Source of the DNA: Prevotella sp. E2-28
GTDB taxonomy: Bacteria; Bacteroidota; Bacteroidia; Bacteroidales; Bacteroidaceae
DNA length: 64,000 nt
Direction of reading: 5' to 3'
NCBI RefSeq assembly: GCF_022024055.1
Contig: NZ_CP091788.1
Coordinates: 3,348,001 to 3,412,000 of the forward strand
Part shown: one piece after another, positions 17,755 through 27,746 of the stretch
Layout of the letters: each line of letters starts with the position of its first letter
How positions within the stretch are numbered: the stretch's first letter is position 1
The notes under the pieces: generated by a model
The model's input: only the letters and a program-made list of their open reading frames with translations
Told to the model about the DNA's origin: nothing
Databases searched by the model: none
Program-made: the position numbers and the translations under genes

Positions 17755-19260
17755 ATGTTAACTAACTACAGAGGGCTACACCTTGTACAGGCAGCCCGAA
17801 ACTTGCGTCATAATCACAAGTATCACCCAAGTAACGCCACGTTGAGACTTATCAAGATATTCCTGGTGTTGCTAGTCACATTAACCCTTTGGTTTATGCC
17901 TACCGACTGGTATGGCATTAATAACCTGACGATTATCCAGCAGCGCGTCATCGCCATCTTTGCCTTCGCCACGCTGATGTGGATCTTTGAGGTTGTCAGT
18001 TCGTGGGCTACATCGGTAGCGGTCATTGTGATTATGCTACTATTCTGTACGGATAGTGGTATTCTGCCATTGGTCAACGAGGAAGAGGTTGGTCCACTGC
18101 TCTCATACAAAGGTGTGATGGCCACATTCGCCGACCCTGTGATCATGCTGTTCATCGGTGGTTTCGTACTGGCTATCGCTGCAACAAAGACTGGTCTTGA
18201 TGCACAGCTGGCAAGAATCCTGCTCAGACCTTTCGGTACACGCAGTGAGATGGTGTTGCTAGGTTTCCTGCTCGTAACGGGTCTGTTCTCAATGTTCGTA
18301 TCAAACACAGCTACTGCTGCCATGATGCTGACATTCCTGACCCCAGTGTTCCGTCAGTTGCCCCCCGAAGGAAAAGGCCGCATTGCCTTGGCACTGAGTA
18401 TTCCCATTGCAGCTAACCTAGGTGGTATGGGTACGCCTATCGGTACGCCTCCAAATAATATCGCCCTGAAATACCTGAACGACCCCGAGGGTCTGAACAT
18501 GAACCTAGGCTTCGGTCAGTGGATGATGTTCATGTTCCCACTGGTTATCGTCCTGCTGTTTATCAGTTGGATGATCCTGAAGAAGATGTTCCCCTTTACA
18601 CAGAAGACCATCGAACTGAATATCGACGGCGAGATGAAGAAGGGTTTCCACGCCAATGTGGTCATCGTCACCTTCTTCATGACCATCGCCTTGTGGTTGA
18701 CCGACCGTTTCACAGGTATCAATGCCAACACCGTGGCTATGATTCCTTTCTGTATCTTCGCCCTGACAGGTGTTATCAACAAGCGTGACTTGGAGCAGAT
18801 CAACTGGAGCGTGATTTGGATGGTGGCCGGTGGTTTCGCACTGGGCTATGGTCTGAACAAATCTGGTCTGGCAGAGAATGCTATTGAGAGTATTCCCTTC
18901 GACACCTTCTCACCCCTGCTCATCCTGATTCTCGGTGGTGCTATCTGCTACCTGCTGAGTAACTTTATCTCTAACTCAGCTACAGCTGCCCTGCTGATGC
19001 CTATCCTGGCTATCGTTTGTGGTGCCATGGGTGACAAGCTCGATCCTATCGGTGGTACGGCAACAGTACTCATCGGCGTGGCCATCGCTGCATCAAGCGC
19101 TATGATTCTGCCTATCTCTACCCCACCAAACGCATTGGCTTTCTCTACCAACCTGGTACAGCAGAAAGACATGTCAAAGATTGGTTTCATTATGGGTATG
19201 ATCTCTATGGTACTCGGTTTCGGACTGGTTTACCTGATGGGTATCATGAAGGTGTTGTAA
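17755..19260 (+). CDS. Sodium:dicarboxylate (DASS/SLC13) symporter
   Basis: This 501-residue inner-membrane transporter carries the duplicated DASS signature: 'VSNTATAAMMLTFLTPVF' around residue 180 and 'ISNSATAALLMPILAIV' around residue 405. Each is followed by a conserved hairpin/loop ('GGMGTPIGTPPNNIALKYL'; 'LPISTPPNALAFSTN'). About eleven hydrophobic segments are visible after a polar N-terminal extension of about 30 residues. The family imports succinate, fumarate, malate or citrate with sodium. Export of succinate made by fermentation is also conceivable in this lineage. The M16 peptidase gene begins 27 bases after it. Confidence 0.88.
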   Translation: MLTNYRGLHLVQAARNLRHNHKYHPSNATLRLIKIFLVLLVTLTLWFMPTDWYGINNLTIIQQRVIAIFAFATLMWIFEVVSSWATSVAVIVIMLLFCTDSGILPLVNEEEVGPLLSYKGVMATFADPVIMLFIGGFVLAIAATKTGLDAQLARILLRPFGTRSEMVLLGFLLVTGLFSMFVSNTATAAMMLTFLTPVFRQLPPEGKGRIALALSIPIAANLGGMGTPIGTPPNNIALKYLNDPEGLNMNLGFGQWMMFMFPLVIVLLFISWMILKKMFPFTQKTIELNIDGEMKKGFHANVVIVTFFMTIALWLTDRFTGINANTVAMIPFCIFALTGVINKRDLEQINWSVIWMVAGGFALGYGLNKSGLAENAIESIPFDTFSPLLILILGGAICYLLSNFISNSATAALLMPILAIVCGAMGDKLDPIGGTATVLIGVAIAASSAMILPISTPPNALAFSTNLVQQKDMSKIGFIMGMISMVLGFGLVYLMGIMKVL

Positions 19261-19287
19261 GGAGCTAAAGGAATTAAAACAACAGAT

Positions 19288-22107
19288 ATGAAAAACTTAA
19301 AGAGAATAATGGTTGCTGCGCTGTTCTTCGTAACAGGTGCAACAACAACGATGGCACAGCAGATGCCTGCCACCCCCATCGACCCCGACGTAAAAATCGG
19401 TAAGTTGGACAACGGACTGACTTATTACATTCGTCATAACGCATGGCCCGAACAGCGTGCTGAGTTCTATATTGCACAGCGTGTAGGTTCTATTCAGGAA
19501 AACGATGACCAGCGCGGTCTGGCTCACTTCCTGGAGCACATGTGCTTCAATGGCACAGAGAACTTCAAGGGCAACGATATCGTGAAATGGTGTGAAACGA
19601 TTGGTGTGAAGTTCGGACGCGACCTGAACGCCTATACGTCAATCGACAAGACCGTATATAATATCTCTAATGTACCCACCACCCGTGAGGGCATTATCGA
19701 CTCATGTTTGCTGATTCTGCACGACTGGGCCGACGGTCTGTTGCTGGAAGCCGAGGAGATAGACAAGGAGCGTGGTGTGATTCATGAGGAATGGCGTTTG
19801 CGCACCAGCGCCCAGATGCGTATGCTGGAACGTGACCTGCCTCGCCTTTATCCTAACTCAAAATACGGCTACCGTATGCCTATCGGTACGATGGAGATTA
19901 TCGACAACTTCAAGCCCGAAGTTCTTCGCGCATACTATGAGAAGTGGTATCGCCCTGATAATCAGGCCATCATCGTGGTTGGTGATGTTGACGTGAATCT
20001 GGTAGAACAGAAAATCAAGAATCTGTTCGGTCCCATTAAGATGCCTGCCAACCCCGCTGCTGTCGTAGCCGAGAACGTACCCGATAATAAAGAGGCTATC
20101 ATCGTTATCGACAAGGATAAGGAGATGCAGTATAGCATCGTGGAACTGATGTTCAAGAGCGATCCCCTGCCCGATGAAATGAAGGAAAACATGCAATATC
20201 TGGTTATCGACTACCTGAAGATTGCCTGCTTGGGAATGCTCAACGACCGTTTAGCTGAGCTGGCTCAGAAGGCCGACTGTCCTTACCTGCAGGGAAGCGT
20301 AGGCTACGACCAGTACCTGCTTTCGAAGACTAAGGATGCCTTCGAGGTGAGCGTATTGCCTAAGGAAGGTCAGACAGAGGCTGCCCTGAAAGCTGCCTAC
20401 ATCGAGGCTCGTCGTGCTGCCCAGTTTGGTTTCACCGCTACAGAGTACCAGCGCTACAAGTCAAACTACATGAGCCAGTTGGACAAGCAGTACTCTAACA
20501 AGGAGAAGCGCTACAATAGTCAGTTTGTCAACCAATATGTAGATCACTATCTGGACAATGAGCCTATTCCCAGTCTGGATGACTATTATCAGCTGATGAA
20601 GCAGATTATACCTGCGCTGCCTTTGGAGACGGTTAACGAACTGATGAAAGGATTCTTCGAGGATACCGATTCAAACATGGTGGTACTTAACTTCAACCAG
20701 GAGAAAGAAGGCGCCGTTTATCCCACAGAGGAATCTCTGAAGAAGGCCATTAATGAGGCACGTGCCACACAGCTGGAGGCATATGTTGACAACGTGAAGG
20801 ACGAGCCCCTCATCACCACGCTGCCCAAGGCTGGCAAGATTAAGAAAGAATTGACTGGCATGAAGTTCGATAGCAAGGAACTGACCCTGAGCAATGGCGT
20901 CAAGGTGATTCTGAAGCAGACCGACTTGAAGAAAGACCAGGTCATTCTGACTGGTGAGGGCTTTGGTGGTAGCTCACTGTATGGTGAGGCCGACTTTGCC
21001 AATATCAAGATGTTTGACGATGCTGTCGAGGCCAGCGGACTGGGTAACTTCTCACACACCGAACTGGAGAAGGCTCTGGCTGGTAAGATTGCCAGCGCCA
21101 GCCTCTCATTGGATAATGATCGTGCCTATATCAACGGTTCATCTACACCTGCTGACGTAGAGACCATGCTACAACTGGTATATCTCTACTTCACCAATAT
21201 TAATAAGGATCAGGAATCTTACGACAACGTGATGAAGACCACGGAGTTGATGCTGAAGAACAAACTGTTGCAGCCTGAGTCAGTGTTCAGCGATTCTCTG
21301 ACGCTTACCCTCTCTTGCCACAATAAGCGTTTTGCACCTATGACTACTGCTGATTTGCAGAACGTTAATTACGACCGCATTCTCCAGATAGCCAAGGAGC
21401 AGACCAGCAATGCCGCTGCCTTCACCTTCACCATCATTGGTAATTATGACGAGGCAACTATCCGTCCGCTCATTGAGCAGTATCTGGGTTCTCTGCCCTC
21501 ACAAAAGAAGGTTGTAAAGGGTAAGGATGTGGAAACCTACCCCAAGGGCGAGGTCATCAATGACTTCAAGCGTAAGATGGAGACTCCTAAGGCTATTGCC
21601 GTGATGACTTGGATGAACGATAAGATGAACTACTCACTGCAGAATGTGATTCGCACCTCTATGGTTGGACAGATTCTCACCATGATCTACACCGAGAAGA
21701 TTCGTGAGGAGGCCTCTGCTGCTTACAGCGTAGCAGCACAGACCGGCATTCAGCGTGACGACTTCCGCACGTTGACACAGTTGCTCGTTTACTGTCCCAT
21801 GAAGCCTGAAAAGGGTGATATAGCTACCAAGATTATGAAAGAAGAGGTAGAGAACCTGGCTAAGAGCGTAGATTTGGAGAAGCTGAACAAAGTGAAGGAA
21901 TATATGCTGAAGGATATTGATGATCAGGCAAAGACCAACAACTACTGGTTGCGCCAACTGAACCGTATGCGCAAGTACGGCATTGATACCCACACCAACT
22001 ATAAGGATGTAGTTCAGGCACAGACTCCTGAGACAATCGCTGCCTTCATGCAGGAATTCCTGAAGCCAGGCAATCGCACTGAAGTCATCATGCTGCCCGA
22101 GGAGTAA
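19288..22107 (+). CDS. M16 family zinc peptidase (pitrilysin/insulinase-like)
   Basis: This 939-residue protein has a signal peptide (residues 1-24, ending TTMAQ) and the inverted zinc motif HFLEH at 80-84. Downstream acidic residues in 'EEIDKERGVIHEEWRLR' (about 155-172) include the third ligand. Length and layout fit a two-repeat M16 enzyme. The second half (from about residue 530, 'KELTLSNGVKVILKQTDLKK') lacks the zinc motif, as is normal for the family. The likely place is the periplasm or outer membrane. Members degrade peptides or process exported proteins. It is probably co-transcribed with the symporter and the PAP2 gene. Confidence 0.9.
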   Translation: MKNLKRIMVAALFFVTGATTTMAQQMPATPIDPDVKIGKLDNGLTYYIRHNAWPEQRAEFYIAQRVGSIQENDDQRGLAHFLEHMCFNGTENFKGNDIVKWCETIGVKFGRDLNAYTSIDKTVYNISNVPTTREGIIDSCLLILHDWADGLLLEAEEIDKERGVIHEEWRLRTSAQMRMLERDLPRLYPNSKYGYRMPIGTMEIIDNFKPEVLRAYYEKWYRPDNQAIIVVGDVDVNLVEQKIKNLFGPIKMPANPAAVVAENVPDNKEAIIVIDKDKEMQYSIVELMFKSDPLPDEMKENMQYLVIDYLKIACLGMLNDRLAELAQKADCPYLQGSVGYDQYLLSKTKDAFEVSVLPKEGQTEAALKAAYIEARRAAQFGFTATEYQRYKSNYMSQLDKQYSNKEKRYNSQFVNQYVDHYLDNEPIPSLDDYYQLMKQIIPALPLETVNELMKGFFEDTDSNMVVLNFNQEKEGAVYPTEESLKKAINEARATQLEAYVDNVKDEPLITTLPKAGKIKKELTGMKFDSKELTLSNGVKVILKQTDLKKDQVILTGEGFGGSSLYGEADFANIKMFDDAVEASGLGNFSHTELEKALAGKIASASLSLDNDRAYINGSSTPADVETMLQLVYLYFTNINKDQESYDNVMKTTELMLKNKLLQPESVFSDSLTLTLSCHNKRFAPMTTADLQNVNYDRILQIAKEQTSNAAAFTFTIIGNYDEATIRPLIEQYLGSLPSQKKVVKGKDVETYPKGEVINDFKRKMETPKAIAVMTWMNDKMNYSLQNVIRTSMVGQILTMIYTEKIREEASAAYSVAAQTGIQRDDFRTLTQLLVYCPMKPEKGDIATKIMKEEVENLAKSVDLEKLNKVKEYMLKDIDDQAKTNNYWLRQLNRMRKYGIDTHTNYKDVVQAQTPETIAAFMQEFLKPGNRTEVIMLPEE

Positions 22108-22124
22108 TTAGTAATTACATACGG

Positions 22125-22733
22125 ATGAAGAGACACTTCACTATATTTTCATTATGTGCTGTCCTGCTGTGTTTCAGCAGGACAGCCTTGTCTCAGACTA
22201 ATGGTCAGCGACATGAACACACACATATTGATGACTATGCACAGTTTGTACCTATGGCTGCCAATGTGGGGCTGGGATGGCTTGGAGTAGAAGCCAAGCA
22301 TACAGGCAGGGAACGAGTTCTTGTTACAGGTACTGCCTTCTGTGCGATGACAGCCATTGCCGGCGGACTGAAATATACCATCCACGAAAAGCGGCCTGAT
22401 GGTACTGACAACAAGTCCTTCCCATCAGGACATGCGGCACGTGCTTTCATGGGAGCCGAACTCGTACGCATGGAATATGGCACAGGACTTGGCATCGCAG
22501 CCTATGGCACTGCCATTGGTGTAGGCTGTCTCCGTGTGTACAACGATCGCCATTGGTGGCATGATGTAGCAGCAGGTGCCGGCATCGGTATTCTCTCTGC
22601 TCATATCGCCTATTGGGTACTGCCCTTAGAAAAACGAATCCTTGGTTGGGATGAAGAGCAGGATATGGTCATCCTTCCAACCTATCAGCCTGATACAAAC
22701 ACAGTTGGCGTGTCACTCTCGTATTGTTTTTGA
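22125..22733 (+). CDS. PAP2-family phosphatase
   Basis: This 202-residue protein has a signal peptide (about 1-24, ending ALSQ) and the three PAP2 motifs. They are 'KYTIHEKRP' (KX6RP), 'PSGH' ('SFPSGHAARAF') and a third motif 'RVYNDRHWWHDVAAG' that supplies the catalytic His/Asp. Few other hydrophobic segments are present, so it may be a periplasmic or peripherally membrane-bound acid phosphatase-like enzyme. Substrates in the family include undecaprenyl-pyrophosphate, phosphatidic acid and lipid A phosphates, and which applies cannot be read from the sequence. It lies 17 bases after the M16 gene. Confidence 0.85.
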   Translation: MKRHFTIFSLCAVLLCFSRTALSQTNGQRHEHTHIDDYAQFVPMAANVGLGWLGVEAKHTGRERVLVTGTAFCAMTAIAGGLKYTIHEKRPDGTDNKSFPSGHAARAFMGAELVRMEYGTGLGIAAYGTAIGVGCLRVYNDRHWWHDVAAGAGIGILSAHIAYWVLPLEKRILGWDEEQDMVILPTYQPDTNTVGVSLSYCF

Positions 22734-22751
22734 CCGAAAAATAGACTAAAA

Positions 22752-22783
22752 TTTGGCTATCTCACAAAAACTCAGTACCTTTG
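22752..22783 (+). promoter_or_regulatory. Promoter of metK
   Basis: TTTG (22752-22755), a 20-base spacer and TACCTTTG (22776-22783) form a full consensus promoter. metK starts 31 bases later. No SAM riboswitch-like structure fits in so short a leader. Confidence 0.78.
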
Positions 22784-22814
22784 CACCCTCAAAATTTAAC
22801 TACAAAGTAAGAAA

Positions 22815-24071
22815 ATGTCATATTTATTCTCATCAGAATCAGTATCAGAGGGACATCCCGATAAAGTGGCCGATCAGATCAGCGACGCCATCTTGGACCA
22901 GTTTTTGGCCTACGACGACCATGCCCGCGTGGCCTGCGAGAGCTTTGTAACCACAGGACAGGTGGTCATTATGGGCGAGGTACGCAGTGATGTGTATATC
23001 GACCTTCAGACTATTGCACGTAATACGATTAAGAAGATTGGCTATACAAAGGCAGAATATCAGTTCGATGGAAACTCATGCGGTATCCTGACTGCTATCC
23101 ATGAACAGAGTTCAGACATCAACCAGGGTGTTGACCGTGCCGACGAGGACAACCAAGGCGCTGGCGACCAGGGTATGATGTTCGGATATGCCACCAATGA
23201 GACAGAGAACTACATGCCCGTTTCACTGGATTTGGCCCATCTCATCATGCGCACACTGGCCGATATCCGCAAAGAAGGCAAGCAGATGCTCTACCTTCGT
23301 CCGGACTCTAAGAGCCAAGTCACCATCCAGTATAGCGATGCAGGTATTCCTGAGCGTATTGATACCATTGTGGTTTCCACACAGCACGACGACTTCGACG
23401 AGGATGAGAAGATGTTGGCCCAAATTAAGGACGATGTCATCAACATCCTGATTCCCCGTGTAAAAGCACAGATACACAGTGAAAAGGTACTAGCCCTCTT
23501 CAACGACGACATTAAATACTACGTGAACCCCACAGGTAAATTTGTTATCGGTGGTCCTCACGGTGACACTGGTCTGACAGGTCGTAAGATTATCGTTGAT
23601 ACCTACGGAGGTAAGGGTGCTCACGGTGGTGGCGCATTCTCTGGAAAGGACTCATCAAAGGTTGACCGTTCGGCAGCCTATGCCGCTCGCCATATTGCCA
23701 AAAACATGGTTGCGGCTGGTGTTGCTGACGAGATGCTCGTTCAGGTAAGTTACGCTATCGGTGTGGCTAAGCCCATGAACATCTATGTCAACACCTATGG
23801 TCGCTCAAAGGTAAACATGAGTGACAGCGAGATTGCCAAGAAGATTGAGACATTGTTCGACCTGCGTCCGAAAGCTATTGAGCGCACACTGAAACTGCGC
23901 CAGCCCATGTATTTGGAGACAGCAGCCTACGGCCACATGGGACGTCAGTCAGAAATTGTGAAGAAGACCTTCACCAGCCACTACCATGAAACAAAGACTA
24001 TCGACGTAGAGTTGTTCACATGGGAAAAACTGGATCGGGTAGATGACATCAAGCACGCATTTGGGCTTTGA
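22815..24071 (+). CDS. metK: S-adenosylmethionine synthetase
   Basis: This 418-residue cytoplasmic enzyme makes S-adenosylmethionine from methionine and ATP. The signatures are '[20 protein letters not shown]' at the N-terminus, '[16 protein letters not shown]' (about 117-132), and the phosphate-binding loop '[15 protein letters not shown]' (about 268-282). Length is normal for the Bacteroidetes form, which is somewhat longer than the Proteobacterial enzyme. It is transcribed from its own promoter, and a G/C-rich hairpin follows 20 bases after the stop. Confidence 0.96.
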   Translation: MSYLFSSESVSEGHPDKVADQISDAILDQFLAYDDHARVACESFVTTGQVVIMGEVRSDVYIDLQTIARNTIKKIGYTKAEYQFDGNSCGILTAIHEQSSDINQGVDRADEDNQGAGDQGMMFGYATNETENYMPVSLDLAHLIMRTLADIRKEGKQMLYLRPDSKSQVTIQYSDAGIPERIDTIVVSTQHDDFDEDEKMLAQIKDDVINILIPRVKAQIHSEKVLALFNDDIKYYVNPTGKFVIGGPHGDTGLTGRKIIVDTYGGKGAHGGGAFSGKDSSKVDRSAAYAARHIAKNMVAAGVADEMLVQVSYAIGVAKPMNIYVNTYGRSKVNMSDSEIAKKIETLFDLRPKAIERTLKLRQPMYLETAAYGHMGRQSEIVKKTFTSHYHETKTIDVELFTWEKLDRVDDIKHAFGL

Positions 24072-24825
24072 ACCATTAATAAATGATTCACTGCTGTGCG
24101 CCACACAACAGGCGCACAGCAGTGCTTTTGGTATAGCAGGCAACCCCATTCCCAATCAGTTGGGTAATGATGATGCAACAACCATCATCTTGCTGCTATG
24201 CTTTGTTTTTGTTGTGAGCACACTGGCCTTCTCACGTGCATTTGTTAGCAGGCAACTTAGCAGTTTCTTCTACGAAACACACTCCGACGAACTCAACAAC
24301 GTAACCTCCAACGAACTACGCATCCAATTGCTACTTGTTTTGGCAGGTTGCTTGCTATGGAGCATATCCACATACTTTATTGCAGCAGAAAATGTTCCCG
24401 GTGCCTTCATCATTGACACAGAGATTATCAACATTCTGCTGGTAGCTGTTCTTTTCGTAGGTTATTTCACCACCAAATGGCTGGTCCACTATTTCGTGGA
24501 TTTGGTCTTCTTTGGGGGTAAAAAGACTTTACAGTTCTTTAAGATACAGTTATTCATCGCAGCCTGCACATCCACGTTGACTCTCCCCCTCATTATGTTG
24601 CAGGTATTCTTTGATTTAAGCATAGAAAAAGCCGTCATTTGCTTCGGTTTTGTCCTCATTTTGAACAAAATACTGACATTTTACAAGTGTTGGTTCATCT
24701 TTTTCAGACAAAAAGGCTTTTTTCTGCAAACTTTTTTGTACTTTTGTGCCCTCGAAATAACGCCATTGCTCGCATATTGCGGAATATGGCTCATGATGGT
24801 CAATAATTTGAAAATAAATTTTTAG
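24043..24825 (+). CDS. DUF4271 integral membrane protein
   Basis: This 260-residue protein has a polar N-terminus of about 45 residues and then five to six membrane segments ('[18 protein letters not shown]', '[20 protein letters not shown]', '[14 protein letters not shown]' and others). This is the DUF4271 layout found next to hemD in Bacteroidales. Function is unknown. The chosen ATG overlaps metK by 29 bases, and in-frame alternatives are only TTG codons (such as 24061). A strong hairpin at 24091-24122 falls within its first 30 codons. The hemD gene follows 11 bases after its stop, so the two are co-transcribed. Confidence 0.75.
   Translation: MTSSTHLGFEPLINDSLLCATQQAHSSAFGIAGNPIPNQLGNDDATTIILLLCFVFVVSTLAFSRAFVSRQLSSFFYETHSDELNNVTSNELRIQLLLVLAGCLLWSISTYFIAAENVPGAFIIDTEIINILLVAVLFVGYFTTKWLVHYFVDLVFFGGKKTLQFFKIQLFIAACTSTLTLPLIMLQVFFDLSIEKAVICFGFVLILNKILTFYKCWFIFFRQKGFFLQTFLYFCALEITPLLAYCGIWLMMVNNLKINF
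24091..24122 (+). terminator. 12-bp perfect G/C-rich hairpin after metK, inside DUF4271 reading frame
   Basis: CTGCTGTGCGCC (24091-24102) pairs perfectly with GGCGCACAGCAG (24111-24122) across eight bases. The following TGCTTTTGG is only weakly T-rich, so this is an imperfect terminator or an attenuator. It would separate metK expression from the DUF4271-hemD genes. Confidence 0.6.
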
Positions 24826-24836
24826 GACATTAGAGA

Positions 24837-25586
24837 ATGATTAAGAAAATTCTGATTTCGCAACCTAAGCCTTCTAGCGAAAAGTCACCCTACTATGACA
24901 TTGCCAATCGGTTTGATGTCGAATTGGTGTTCCGCCCATTCATTAAGGTAGAAGGAATGAGCGCACGTGAGTTTCGCACGCAAAAAGTCAGCATACTCGA
25001 CCATACTGCTGTCGTTTTCACCTCACGTCATGCCATTGACCACTTCTTCACACTAGCCAAAGAATTACGTGTCACTATCCCTGAAGACATGAAGTATTTC
25101 TGCGTAACAGAGACCATCGCTCTCTATATCCAAAAATACGTACAATATCGCAAGCGTAAGGTTTTCTTCGGCTCTACAGGTAAGATGGACGACCTGCTGC
25201 CCACTATGGTAAAGCATAAAACTGAGAAATATCTTGTGCCCATGAGTGATGTACATAACGACGCTGTCAGCAAGCTACTCGACTCTAAGAAGTTGCAGCA
25301 CACTGAGTGCGTGATGTACAAGACGGTGAGCAATGACTTCACAGAGGAAGAAGTTAAGACATTCGACTATGACATGCTGGTATTCTTCAGCCCTGCCGGT
25401 ATTGAGTCGCTTACGAAGAACTTCCCCAATTTCAAGCAGGAGAAGATAGCTATCGCTACTTTCGGTCCAGCCACAGCAAAAGCTGCTCAGGATGCAGGTC
25501 TCAGACTCGACCTTGAGGCACCCACAGAGAAATATCCTTCTATGACAGGTGCCCTGCAGCATTACCTGCTGATGCAAGAAGATTAA
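24837..25586 (+). CDS. hemD: Uroporphyrinogen-III synthase
   Basis: This 249-residue protein shows the two-lobed HemD pattern: 'KKILISQPKPSSEKSPYYDI' at the start, 'TAVVFTSRHAIDHFF' (about 59-73) in lobe one, and 'YDMLVFFSPAGIESLTKNFP' (about 178-197) plus 'IATFGPATAKAAQDAGL' near the end. It would close and invert hydroxymethylbilane to uroporphyrinogen III in the cytoplasm. Sequence conservation in this family is low, so the call rests on the pattern together with conserved context (DUF4271 before, rnpA after). No other tetrapyrrole gene is in the window. Confidence 0.85.
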   Translation: MIKKILISQPKPSSEKSPYYDIANRFDVELVFRPFIKVEGMSAREFRTQKVSILDHTAVVFTSRHAIDHFFTLAKELRVTIPEDMKYFCVTETIALYIQKYVQYRKRKVFFGSTGKMDDLLPTMVKHKTEKYLVPMSDVHNDAVSKLLDSKKLQHTECVMYKTVSNDFTEEEVKTFDYDMLVFFSPAGIESLTKNFPNFKQEKIAIATFGPATAKAAQDAGLRLDLEAPTEKYPSMTGALQHYLLMQED

Positions 25587-25609
25587 TTACCCTTAATATT
25601 TATATATAA

Positions 25610-26014
25610 GTGACGGCTCCAGCACGTTTTCAGAAACAGGAGCGAATCGTCAGCCAGAAACTGATAGAGGAACTCTTCGGTGGAGGTCAAAGCCACTCCT
25701 TGGCAGCCTTCCCACTAAGAGTTGTGTATATGCAACAAGAGCGCCAAGACAGGCAAGAGCCCGTCAAGGTGCTCGTTAGCGTTTCTAAGAAAAGGTTCCA
25801 TCATGCCGTTGATCGCAACCGTGTGAAACGGCAGATACGTGAGGCTTACCGTCTGCAGAAGCAGATACTCACTGAGAGAATAGAACCAGGACAAACGATA
25901 GATATGGCCTTCATTTGGCTCTCCGACCAGCATTTTCCTACAGCAGAAGTAAGCAGCAGGGTGCGCCATCTGTTAGAGAGAATTGCAAAAAGAATTGAGC
26001 ATCGCGACGAATGA
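25610..26014 (+). CDS. rnpA: Ribonuclease P protein component
   Basis: This 134-residue basic protein has the RnpA signature '[33 protein letters not shown]' region at about residues 46-80; the conserved core is '[16 protein letters not shown]'. It assists the RNase P RNA in trimming 5' ends of tRNA precursors. It begins at a GTG codon. No ATG in this frame lies before the conserved '[18 protein letters not shown]' start. The last codons overlap yidD by four bases (ATGA), a conserved coupling. Confidence 0.93.
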   Translation: MTAPARFQKQERIVSQKLIEELFGGGQSHSLAAFPLRVVYMQQERQDRQEPVKVLVSVSKKRFHHAVDRNRVKRQIREAYRLQKQILTERIEPGQTIDMAFIWLSDQHFPTAEVSSRVRHLLERIAKRIEHRDE

Positions 26015-26253
26015 AGCGTATTTGGCATTTTATAGCACTTGTGCTGAAGTGGATCCTGCTGATGCCCATTATCTTTTACCAAAGATGCATCAGTCCATTT
26101 ACCCCACCCGCCTGTCGCTTCACCCCCACCTGCTCGCAATATGCCAAAGAGGCCATTATTAAGCATGGCCCAATAAAGGGACTCGGCTTAGCCATTTGGC
26201 GCATTTTAAGATGTAACCCATGGGGAGGAAGTGGTTATGACCCCGTACCATAG
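26011..26253 (+). CDS. yidD: Membrane protein insertion efficiency factor YidD
   Basis: This 80-residue protein has the diagnostic motifs '[20 protein letters not shown]' (about 24-43) and '[20 protein letters not shown]', followed by '[13 protein letters not shown]' at the end. It is a small amphipathic membrane-associated helper of the YidC insertion pathway. It overlaps rnpA by an ATGA junction, the usual order across bacteria. Confidence 0.95.
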   Translation: MKRIWHFIALVLKWILLMPIIFYQRCISPFTPPACRFTPTCSQYAKEAIIKHGPIKGLGLAIWRILRCNPWGGSGYDPVP

Positions 26254-26257
26254 CATT

Positions 26258-26305
26258 CCATATAACGTGATAACGATATAACGTAATAACGACATAAAAA
26301 TAAAA
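26258..26305. repeat. ATAACG micro-repeat upstream of tyrS
   Basis: The 61-base gap between yidD and tyrS contains five copies of ATAACG separated by two to four bases. No promoter consensus is seen, so tyrS is probably read from upstream. Confidence 0.55.
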
Positions 26306-26314
26306 ACGAATAAT

Positions 26315-27613
26315 ATGAGAAAGAATTTTGTAGAAGAACTGCGCTGGCGCGGTATGCTGGCACAGATCATGCCAGGCACAGAAGAACTGCTCCAGAAGGA
26401 GATGGTGACCGCTTACCTGGGAACCGACCCCACCGCCGATTCACTGCACATCGGTCACCTGTGCGGCATCATGATGCTGCGCCACCTGCAACGTTGTGGC
26501 CATAAGCCCATCATCCTCGTAGGCGGTGCCACAGGTATGATTGGCGACCCCTCAGGAAAGAGTCAGGAGCGTAACCTGCTGAACGACGAGACCCTGCGTC
26601 ATAACCAGGAGTGCATCAAAGCTCAGGTGGCTAAGTTCCTCGACTTCGAGAGCAAGGAGCCTAATGCTGCTGAGATGGTGAACAACTACGACTGGATGAA
26701 GAACTTTACGTTCTTGGATTTCGCCCGCGAGGTAGGTAAGCATATCACCGTGAACTACATGATGGCAAAGGAGAGCGTGCAGCAGCGCCTAAACGGTACT
26801 GCTCGCGACGGTCTTAGCTTCACTGAGTTCACCTACCAATTGCTTCAGGGCTACGACTTCCTGTACCTCTATCAGCACAAGGGCGTAAAACTTCAGTTGG
26901 GTGGTAACGATCAGTGGGGTAACATGACCACAGGTACTGAACTTATCCGCCGTACGCTGGGTAATGAAGTAGAGACATTCGCCCTCACTTGCCCCCTGAT
27001 TACCAAGAGCGATGGTAAGAAGTTTGGTAAGACCGAGAGTGGAAACATCTGGCTTGACCCCAAGCGCACCACACCTTACCGTTTCTATCAGTTCTGGCTC
27101 AACGTCAGCGACGAGGATGCCGAGCGCTACATCAAGATTTTCACCTCTCTGGAGAAGGATGTCATTGATGCCCTCATCGAGGAGCACAAGCAGGATCCCG
27201 GTCGCCGCGTACTGCAGAAGCGTCTGGCCGAGGAGGTTACTGTACTGGTTCACTCTCGTGAAGCCCTCGATATGGCTATCGAAGCCTCAAACATCCTGTT
27301 TGGTAAGGCTACTAAGGAAGCCCTCGAGAAGCTCGATGAGCAGACCTTCCTCGATGTGTTCGACGGTGTAGAGAAGTTCGAGATATCTAAGGATCAACTG
27401 GGTCAGCCCGCTGTAGAGCTCTTCACTACCGTTGCTCCTGTATTCCCTTCAAAGGGTGAGATGCGTAAGATGGTGCAGGGCGGCGGTGTTTCTCTGAACA
27501 AGGAGAAGCTCACTGACCAGAACCGTGCTATCACTGCAGAGGACCTGATTGACGGTAAATACTTGCTGGCACAGAAGGGTAAGAAGAACTATTACCTGAT
27601 CACTGTGAAGTAA
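26315..27613 (+). CDS. tyrS: Tyrosyl-tRNA synthetase
   Basis: This 432-residue class I synthetase has the HIGH motif as '[10 protein letters not shown]' (about residues 43-52) and the KMSKS-equivalent as 'KKFGKTESG' (about 231-239). The latter is the KFGKT variant typical of bacterial TyrS. The C-terminal S4-like RNA-binding domain is visible from about 365 ('[20 protein letters not shown]'). It charges tRNA-Tyr in the cytoplasm. A strong intrinsic terminator follows 18 bases after the stop, ending the cluster. Confidence 0.96.
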   Translation: MRKNFVEELRWRGMLAQIMPGTEELLQKEMVTAYLGTDPTADSLHIGHLCGIMMLRHLQRCGHKPIILVGGATGMIGDPSGKSQERNLLNDETLRHNQECIKAQVAKFLDFESKEPNAAEMVNNYDWMKNFTFLDFAREVGKHITVNYMMAKESVQQRLNGTARDGLSFTEFTYQLLQGYDFLYLYQHKGVKLQLGGNDQWGNMTTGTELIRRTLGNEVETFALTCPLITKSDGKKFGKTESGNIWLDPKRTTPYRFYQFWLNVSDEDAERYIKIFTSLEKDVIDALIEEHKQDPGRRVLQKRLAEEVTVLVHSREALDMAIEASNILFGKATKEALEKLDEQTFLDVFDGVEKFEISKDQLGQPAVELFTTVAPVFPSKGEMRKMVQGGGVSLNKEKLTDQNRAITAEDLIDGKYLLAQKGKKNYYLITVK

Positions 27614-27631
27614 TTTTATTACATACATATC

Positions 27632-27684
27632 AAAAGCATAAAAACGTGAGTTCAGTCTTGAGCTCACTTTTTTTATGCTTTTAG
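27632..27684 (+). terminator. Intrinsic terminator after tyrS
   Basis: AAAAGCATAAAAA and GTGAG pair with CTCAC and TTTTTTTATGCTTTT to form a long two-part stem with an internal T-run. It can act in both directions, but only tyrS ends here. Confidence 0.85.
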
Positions 27685-27746
27685 AATCATTATTTGAAAT
27701 ATTTGCTTATCTTTGCACCGCATAAGAACTAAAAACTTAAAAGGAT

